This document shows, one piece after another, positions 56,978-64,000 of a stretch of DNA of 64,000 nt. Positions within the stretch are counted from its first letter, which is position 1. Each line of letters begins with the position of its first letter. The notes below the pieces were generated by a model, which saw nothing but the letters and a program-made list of their open reading frames with translations, made no database searches and was not told where the DNA came from. Position numbers and translations under genes: made by a program. The DNA comes from Ctenosaura bakeri (lineage: Eukaryota > Chordata > Lepidosauria > Squamata > Iguanidae), in contig CAOLHI010002525.1 of the NCBI GenBank assembly GCA_948474755.1, positions 62,001-126,000 on the forward strand. Direction: 5' to 3'.

Positions 56978-59162
56978 TTTCTGTGTTATAGATATTTATA
57001 TGTAACTATGGAAGTTGGTGGTGGGCCAGAGGGAATCATCACCAGAAAGTTGAGAATGAGTTGGATGAAATAAGCAGTCCTGAATGGTATCAAGTTCTCC
57101 TTAGCAGGAACAAGACTGTCATACTCCATGCTAAGGCACTAACTTTGTAGAAATTCCCAATCCTGAGACTTAAAAGGATCTCACAGGAAGTAGGAGGCTT
57201 CTGTCTGATGGTTTGGAAAGCAACTGGCAACCAGAGTAGACACCAGGCATTTTACCATCTCCCTAGTGTACAACATAGCACATATTATGCTTTTGTGCTT
57301 CATTTGGTTCCATTTTCACCAGCCAGCTACAAATCATCTACACATGTGTCTTTCCTACCTTCCAAAACATGTATTGACTACATGGGAAGAGGGAGAGTGG
57401 ACATGAATGTGTTGCTTTGCCTGTCCCTCTATTACCATTTTTTCTTATCCCACACATGTAGAACATGACTATGTGTAGAAAAGAATCTCCTGTGTTCGTG
57501 GATGCTCTCTACCAACTCAAACCCCTGATCTTCCATGGCACTCAAACAACAAAAGAAGTTATGATGTATCCAAAAGTTGGTAGTCCATAAACTGTCCAAA
57601 ATTATCAAACCTCATTCAGTTTTCTACCAATCAATGGCTGTCAAAGAACTATCCTTTAATAATGTTGAATTAAGGGGTGGAAAAAACCTTCTCTAATGAC
57701 ACGATCTTATGAGTAGAGCACCATGCAGGTACCAGACTTCTTCTAGCCCAGTTCTTCAGTGCTGCCCATTTCTCTGACAGTTCTTTGTGCAGGTCAATAA
57801 TCATTCAAGGCAGAATACAGGGAAACTGAGATAAAGCAACTGGTGATGTCTTGTATCCATAGAAGTGCTTTCTACTTATGCATTGGGTTGTTTAGAGCTT
57901 AGAACATATAAAAAAAACAGAAATGACAAAACAAGTGGACATGTTGACAACTTTGGAAAACTTTTTATTTATGACACTAGATGTGTTACATGTCTTCCTT
58001 GAAAGGGTTTTGTTGCTTTAAAAATCCACGAGTCCAGGTGGTCCCAGAGACAACCATATGGTGCAGAACATGTGGCCTAGATAATGTTTCCCTTGAGATG
58101 ATGCACACATGCTCTTGCTTTAAGAGGGACAGTTCATCATTCATTACTGGGATTTTTATATATTGTTATTTTTAACTAAACCTACTAATATCACATCTTA
58201 AAAGGTGATGGGGTGGTATGTTTTGCTTGTTTTATCATTATTGGAGGAATCTTAACTTTATTTGTGTGTAGGAGAAAGCTACTTTTGTGTTAGGCTGTTT
58301 TTAAATAATAGACATGAAACTTTAAGTGTTCTTTACATCAACTCTGTTTTTCCACACATGCATGTACGTGCAGCTTCAGATTTGATATAATAAGCATTGA
58401 AATAAAGTTTCATGCTTGAAATGCATGCATGCATGCATGCACACACACACTGAAGATTTACAATAGAAACTATTTATATACTCATAAATAAGACTTAATT
58501 AGATGCATATTTTTCCAAATAAAATAACTTAATTGTCATACACAATTTTAAATAGCAGAATTTGATGGAACGGTTAACTAGACTTAGCATAGTGATATAT
58601 TCGTTTTTAAATTATTAGCCTATTCCAATATAGTTCTTATATGTTGTTGACCTGAAACCTATTTGTAGTCCCAGTAGCAGTAAACCAACTGAATCAATTG
58701 TTTAATGGTGAGCCATACCTTATGTAAATCCAGTTAATGGGCTTATTCTTGTTGGCAATACCAGTAGGATTCAGAACATACTTTTTCAAACCAGACTAGA
58801 TCAGGTTCCTTTTACTGTTACAACTTTTCATTTAGAGAGATTGTTGAGGAGTGAATAAGAGGTATGCTATCATGAATTTCCATTCACAATCAATAGCAAC
58901 CAAGGAAAATGGACAAGACCTACAAATAAGAAACTTTTGATTAAAAGAACAATGGTTAGGATTATCATTTTATGTAGCCATCCTGGGCATGCCAGTGTTT
59001 CAGATGCTCAGATGCAAAAAAATAAAACATGTGCTAGAATCCTTGATCAGCTACTTAAGGAGAAATAACTAATGTCTCCGAGCCCTACGCTGTCATCTAC
59101 CTTAAGGGCCAGCCCACAGATTGGGCAAGAGGTCCCTTCATCTGGTGATTGAGGCACAAGCT
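56978..59162. other. Non-coding tract
   Basis: A (TGCA)n(AC)n run is at 58421-58450. A segment at about 59078-59160 has a gag-like peptide texture (see findings). Nothing else is recognised. Confidence 0.35.
58421..58450. repeat. (ATGC)n(AC)n microsatellite
   Basis: Five ATGC units followed by five AC units. Confidence 0.9.
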
Positions 59163-59632
59163 CAGAAGGATATTGACAAACTGGAATATGTCCAGGAAGG
59201 GTGACCTAAATGGTGAAGGGTCTGGAAACCATGCCCTATGAGGAGACGCTTAGAGAGCTAGGTATGTTTAGCCTGACAAAAAGAAATTTAAGGGAAGACA
59301 TGATAGCCATGTTTAAATATTTAAAGGATGTCATGTTGAAGATGAAGCAACCTTGTTTTCTGCTGCTTCAGAAACTAGGACACAGAGCAATGGATTCAAA
59401 CTACAGGAAAAAGATATTTCACTTAAACATTAGGAGGAACTTCCTGGCAGTCAGAGTTATTCAACAGTGGAATATGGAGCAGAATATGGAGCTACCTTCT
59501 TTGGAGGTTTTTAAGCAGAGACTGGATGGTCATTTCCTGGGGGTGCTTTGAGTGTTTGTACCTGCATGGCAGGGGGTTAGACTCAATGGCCATTGTGGTC
59601 TCTTCCAACTCTATGTTTCTATGATTCTATGA
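59163..59632 (+). pseudogene. CR1 LINE 3' end
   Basis: This starts at the KDIDKLE-type region just before the conserved VQ..ATK block. A continuous stretch (59210-59551) carries [41 protein letters not shown] frameshift follows near 59335, and a later block (HLNIRRNFLAVRVIQQWN) is again readable. The 3' UTR ends in CTATGATTCTATG. There is no catalytic core. The copy is moderately diverged and differs at many sites from the 52.5-kb copy. Confidence 0.9.
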
Positions 59633-60271
59633 CATTTATAACTCCCTCCCATCAATGATTTCCACAAGGACATGTGACAATGATCCTTCTTCTGATAGTC
59701 ACAGGTGTGTAGAAATGTCATCCTCCTTGGACCCTGATTGCCATCTGAACAGATCCCCTTCACCTGATCCAGTGACTGACTCATAAGGCGGACTGGGGCT
59801 GCTGGCTGTTATGGTGGACTGTTAACTATGTAGAATTAATGAGTAAAGAGATTTACGGATCTGTAATTCTAGCTGATGAGTCTGTAACTTTAATACTGCA
59901 TACCAGTCTGGAAAAATTATTAGAAATTATGCACGAAAAACATATGAGGAACAGCACAAGAAAAACACTACTACAATGATTTGACAACAATGGCAGGAGT
60001 CTGTGTAGTATGTGAGAGAACAAAGAATGACAATTTTAGAGAAAAGCATTAGTAGGAAAATAATCCCTATGTCAATACCAGGTTTCAGCGATTTTCTACA
60101 GTGAAATTATTCTATCAGGTACCAGCTGTCCCTAGATTGATAATAGTTGCATACTTAGGTGTAATTAAACTGGGTTGTTGTTGTTGTTATTACTATTATC
60201 AATTGTTATTATTATTAAAAATACCTCCCATCTTAGTGTGTTTGAATAAAGGGAATACCTTTTAAAATTAT
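59633..60271. other. Non-coding tract
   Basis: A (GTT)n/(TTA)n run is at 60178-60216. Nothing else is recognised. Confidence 0.35.
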
Positions 60272-60274
60272 TTT

Positions 60275-60707
60275 GAGGGAAGTCTGCATATAGACTTGGA
60301 TCGGACTAGGTGCGGACTAATTAACTTAGTTCTACACCTTAGCCCGATCCAAACCACCCCCAAGTGGTCCTCCAGCGCACTAAGTAAAGACTGGAAAAAC
60401 CCGGTCTTTCAATTTTCTGGAACGTGCCGTTGCGTTCCTACTTACCTGTGCAGAGCCTGCAATCAGTGGAGGCAGGCTGTGGGTGTGGCCAGTGTCACCG
60501 GTTGGTCCGCACCCACAAAGACATAGGAAGCCGCCATTTTCAGCTGGAGCAGTGTGGATCTAAAGACCTCGCACTGCTCCAGTTTGCGCTGGACTAATGG
60601 AGGAGCCCTGCAGAAGGGCTCAAGGGAAAGTCTGTGTTACTTCGGACCCAAGAAGAACCGGTAAGTAATGGCACGGAGCGATTCACTCACCTTGTGCGGA
60701 AAGGGTC
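60275..60707 (+). mobile_element. CpG-rich MITE, third subfamily, copy G
   Basis: The right end (TTGTGCGGAAAGGGTC) matches the GGCCCTTTCCGCAC inverted-end type. The left end is decayed (GAGGGAAGTCTGCATA). TTT on both sides (60272-60274, 60708-60710) may be the 3-bp duplication. The interior is CpG-rich, with the 'GGTTGGTCCGCACCCAC' and 'GAAGCCGCCATTTTCAGCTG' blocks, but differs from subfamilies 1 and 2. Confidence 0.6.
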
Positions 60708-60710
60708 TTT

Positions 60711-61103
60711 GTTTGCATTACTTTTGCATGCAAAGATGACTAATTTCATAAGTTTTCCTACTGAGTATCATTACAAGAATTCTTGTCTTTTTTGATAATT
60801 GGTCATAATTCATACATACAAACACAGAAATATTTGGGTAAAAATGTTGTCTTTTTTAAAAATTGAAAGCCCAAGTTTTTGTTCAAACACACTCACATAC
60901 ACACACAGAGAGTAATTTTCTGGAAAAAAAAAATCCTGAAAAAAAATGATGCAGTGGTTGGCCATTTTCAGTGCCTTGAGACTTCCTCAGTGTGTTGAAA
61001 CACTTCTTCTCATCAAAGGCAAGGAAATATGCAAGTATTCTTCCTATCCGTATTTTCTTCAAGGTTGAGTTTGGAGGAAAAGCAGCTCAAGTTGGAGCCA
61101 ATA
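60711..61103. other. Non-coding tract with no recognised element
   Basis: A short (AC)n run is at about 60885-60905. Confidence 0.35.
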
Positions 61104-61325
61104 TAGTGGGCCCTTGGCATCACCTGGGGACTCCCTGTGGACACCAAAATTAATGGATGCTCTAGTCCCATTATGTGTAGTAAAATGATGCCTGTTATAT
61201 AAAATGGCAAAATCAAAGTTTGATTTTTGTATGATGGTGATGGTGACAATGATGATTTTAATATCTTCAAGCTGTGATTGGTTGAAACCATAGATACAGA
61301 ATCTGCAGATATGGAGGACCATCTA
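61104..61325. mobile_element. Tigger-like (TcMar) MITE
   Basis: 'TAGTGGGCCCTTGGCATC' on the left and 'GATATGGAGGACCATCTA' on the right are inverted counterparts, with TA repeats at both edges as expected for a TA duplication. Internal blocks 'GATGCTCTAGTCCCATTATG', 'ATAAAATGGCAAAATCAAAG' and 'GATTGGTTGAAACCATAGAT' match the recalled Tigger-derived MITE of reptiles and mammals. Confidence 0.7.
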
Positions 61326-62494
61326 TATAAAGCTTTTTAAAGATTTTATTTCAGTCTCAGTAGTTATGAGGACTCCAGTTTGGGAGGAAAGGTGTAGAAT
61401 TGCCTTTCAATAACATTCTTGACACTGGTTGTGCAAATATTCCTTTGTCAGATCAAAACATTTAGTTGGACCAGATATTTTGAGCTATCATTGCTCGTCA
61501 TACTGTCCAATGATTGCTTTATGATTTGTATCTTTTGTTCACCCACATGATTTCTTTTTGATGAAGTGGGCAAATAATTATATCAAGAAATAATTTAGTC
61601 AAATAAGTAAATACTTCAGAATTGCACATAGTGTTACTAATGTGAGAGGTTGTGTGACAGCAGTATATAGCTTGAAGAGAAACACAAAGATTTGCCAAAT
61701 GAGAGTTTTGCAGTTTTTAAAACACCCATTTTGAGCCAGCTTGGAGAAACCTCACAAGACTCAGACTCACAAGACTTGGGATGATGCTGTCCCAAGATGG
61801 TGAGAAATATAAATGTTAATGTACCTTTAAAAGAAAAATAAAAGCATCTTAACTCTGTCCTTGATAGTTTAGATAAAGGATAAACACTATAGACTTCCCT
61901 GCTGATATAATTGGAACTGATGATTTGAATTAAGACTCTGGTAACATCAGCCACTTGGAAAATATGTCAATCTGGCTGGTTTAAGATAGAGCAGAATATG
62001 ACCTGACACGTTAGATAGTGAAGTAACAAGGGGGAATATAAATGCTTCTATAAATATAGGAAAACTGTAACAAAGGGTCAGGCCGATATACTTAGAATGC
62101 AAAAGAAATCCAGGAGAGGAGAAGTGGAGTGTGACTACAGCCCACTGTGTCATCATCTGTTTCTTCCATTCCTACTATTTGGAAACCAAATTACAAGCCA
62201 GTGAAATTCATTTTAAAAGCTGTAGTTATCTCGGTAATTTGTTTGCGAAAGCATCTCATGTGTATATACAGATTCAGGGAGCACTCTTATTTGGAAGGAG
62301 AATTTTAAATGTTGACATTCAGATTATGAATGTAAAAAGCTGAACATTTGCACATGTAGAATGTTATGCTACAATATTGGTGTTACATGGCAAAAGTTAA
62401 AAATTACAACAAACAAAGAATTCTGTTTGGGTATTGATACGGTGGTCTTGGCTTTATATTTTTATTTGGGTGTTTGGATCTAAAAATGTATTTA
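61326..62494. other. Non-coding tract with no recognised element
   Basis: Nothing supportable is seen here. Confidence 0.35.
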
Positions 62495-62689
62495 TGTATG
62501 GTGTAGTAGTCTGAGTGTTAGACTAGGACCGTGGGAGATCAGGGTTTGAATTTCCAGTTTACCATGGAAACCTCCTGGCTGACCTTAGACTCTCTCAGCC
62601 TCAGAAGAAGACAAACCCCCTTTGCCAAATCTTGCCACTTTAAAGTTGCCATCCATCAGAAATTACTTAAAGGCACACTATAGATATAT
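62495..62689 (+). mobile_element. Sauria-type tRNA SINE
   Basis: Head: 'TATGGTGTAGTAGTCTGAGT' (box A region) and 'AGGGTTTGAATTTCC' (box B). Body: 'AGAAGACAAACCCCCTTTGC', 'AAATCTTGCCA'. Tail: 'CATCAGAAATTACTTAAAGG' and CACAC. This is the same family as 39898-40108 but without a CAA-rich end. Confidence 0.8.
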
Positions 62690-62880
62690 CTTACCTTTCT
62701 CCAACACATCCAAGGCTATTTGTATAGCTGTTCACCTTTACATTCTCACCACAACTCTGTGAAGTATTTCAGACTTTCAGCCCAAGGTTACTGCAATTGT
62801 CCTGGGGACTCAAAATAGGAACTCACAAGTCCTAGTTTAGCACTCTCACCACTACTGGCTCTCAAATTAAACAAGAAACA
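62690..62880 (-). mobile_element. MIR/CORE-like SINE relic
   Basis: 'CATTCTCACCACAACTCTGT', 'GAAGTATTTCAGACTTTCAG', 'CCCAAGGTTACTGCAATTG' and 'AGTCCTAGTTTAGCACTCTC' follow the CORE-SINE order on the minus strand. It abuts the tRNA SINE on its left. Confidence 0.55.
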
Positions 62881-64000
62881 AGGATGGAGGGCAATGGAAA
62901 CTACACATTTGCTACCTCCAGAGGAGCCCTGTTGAGGTGATGACATTCTTCATTGAATCTCACTCATTCAATCACTCCTGTTATTTGCATCGTCTTATAC
63001 GAGAGTGGCGCTTTAACCAACCGCATGGGATTTTAGTTTCCCATACTACGAAGGAGAGCAATATTTGACATAGTCATTTACTGATAATTGTTGCAGTTGG
63101 TGAGTACATAGAACCCTTTGCTAATGCTATGCAATATGTATCTTGCTGTTTGAGAATTGTGTGTTTGAATAGAATGTGACTACCAGTCTTCCAAGCAATG
63201 GTAATTAGCCAGACTGAGCTACATAATACTACTCATTCACATTCAGGAGTTTGACACAGCACAGTTCTGTCTCTGACATTATAGCAGCAGGAAGCTCACA
63301 GCTCAGTACCAAAGCAATATACATTTCATCCATGCTAAAGAACTATCTGTAGGGAATAAGCGTAGGTGAGTAGTCGGCATGCGGCTAAATGGAAAAAGAA
63401 ACTTTAAACAGATATTTTTAATAGGCTATCATTATTGAGGCATTGTGAGATATGAAAAGCATTAAATTGCATGGTAGCAAATTGTGAAATATTTGCCCTA
63501 CATGAAAAGAAAGGAAGAAAAAACAAATTTGTCCAGGTTCTCCCCTCCCTGTGCTATTAATAATAATAATAATAAAAAAAAAACCCTTCAAACATAAGGG
63601 TAACATAGAAAATGTGCAGATTAGTAGTATTTGGCTATGCTCCTCTGTCTTCCAGTCTTGTTTCAAAGACCTTGGTTAATGCTGGCTGACAGTGAACCAA
63701 TTTTACATGCAGAAATGTTGGTTTTGAGGTGCTGGATTTTGCAAGAGGATTTCTGTAGCAGATCAACCCTGTGTGATGATTCTTGTTGATGGAAACATTT
63801 ATGTACTGACTTTTGACTCTCCCAGGGGTTCCTAAGGTAGTTCAAAACAATAAGCATATAATCCTCAAAGAATGTTCTTTCAGAAACTAGATTTATTATT
63901 TCTTAACAAGATGAGGCAATGTAGAGAAGGTGCATTGGTAGGAACTGCAAGCGTGTCACCAGAAGCAGGGGTGGAGATAGACTATTCTGAGGATAGCTTA
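62881..64000. other. Non-coding tract to the window end
   Basis: An (AAT)n run is at 63556-63573. No exon or element is recognised. Confidence 0.35.

Overview
This window looks like intergenic or deep-intronic nuclear DNA from a squamate reptile, most likely a lizard. The clues are the mix of transposable elements: a CR1 LINE with its octamer-type 3' end, BovB (RTE) LINE fragments, tRNA-derived SINEs of the Sauria type sharing the BovB 3' tail, L2-like LINE relics, an L1 ORF2 fragment, hAT and Tigger-like transposons, abundant palindromic MITEs, and many (AC)n, (GA)n and (GATA)n microsatellites. The background is AT-rich and CpG-poor. I found no host gene that I can name. The only host-coding candidates are two or three unproven exon-like segments between 15.1 and 18.0 kb.

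Layout. 1-0.75 kb is a mosaic: a minus-strand L1 ORF2 fragment open to the window edge, a Tigger-like terminal remnant and a Helitron-like element. 1.1-14.6 kb holds four solo LTRs of one endogenous retrovirus family, two on each strand, each with its own intact 4-bp target-site duplication. Between them lie L2-like, MITE, CR1, BovB and SINE pieces. 14.6-19 kb is mostly unclassified, with an L2-like repeat carrying a nested hAT (perfect 8-bp duplication) and the exon-like segments. 19.2-26 kb holds three CpG-rich MITEs, a CR1 3' end, an L2-like repeat and a nearly perfect palindromic MITE. 26-37 kb is old sequence with a degraded CR1, an L2-like 3' end, a palindromic MITE relic and MIR-like SINEs. 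37-47.3 kb holds further CpG-rich MITEs, a second Helitron-like copy, an L2-like RT relic, a SINE nested in a MITE, and a hAT nested in another hAT-like repeat. 47-64 kb contains a minus-strand CR1, the longest CR1 copy (52.5-54.5 kb, dead: three in-frame stops and a frameshift), BovB, two palindromic MITEs, another CR1, a CpG-rich MITE, a Tigger-like MITE, a SINE and a MIR-like repeat.

Function. Nothing here acts as a gene set. The window is a record of transposition in which nesting gives relative ages: a hAT inside an L2-like repeat, a SINE inside a MITE, and a hAT inside a hAT. The least familiar component is a dispersed family of 0.4-0.5 kb CpG-dense elements with GGCCCTTTYCGCAY-type inverted ends and 3-bp duplications that do not follow the TWA rule of PIF/Harbinger. 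Seven copies are present, in at least three subfamilies. All family names come from recalled consensus patterns, not from a database search.
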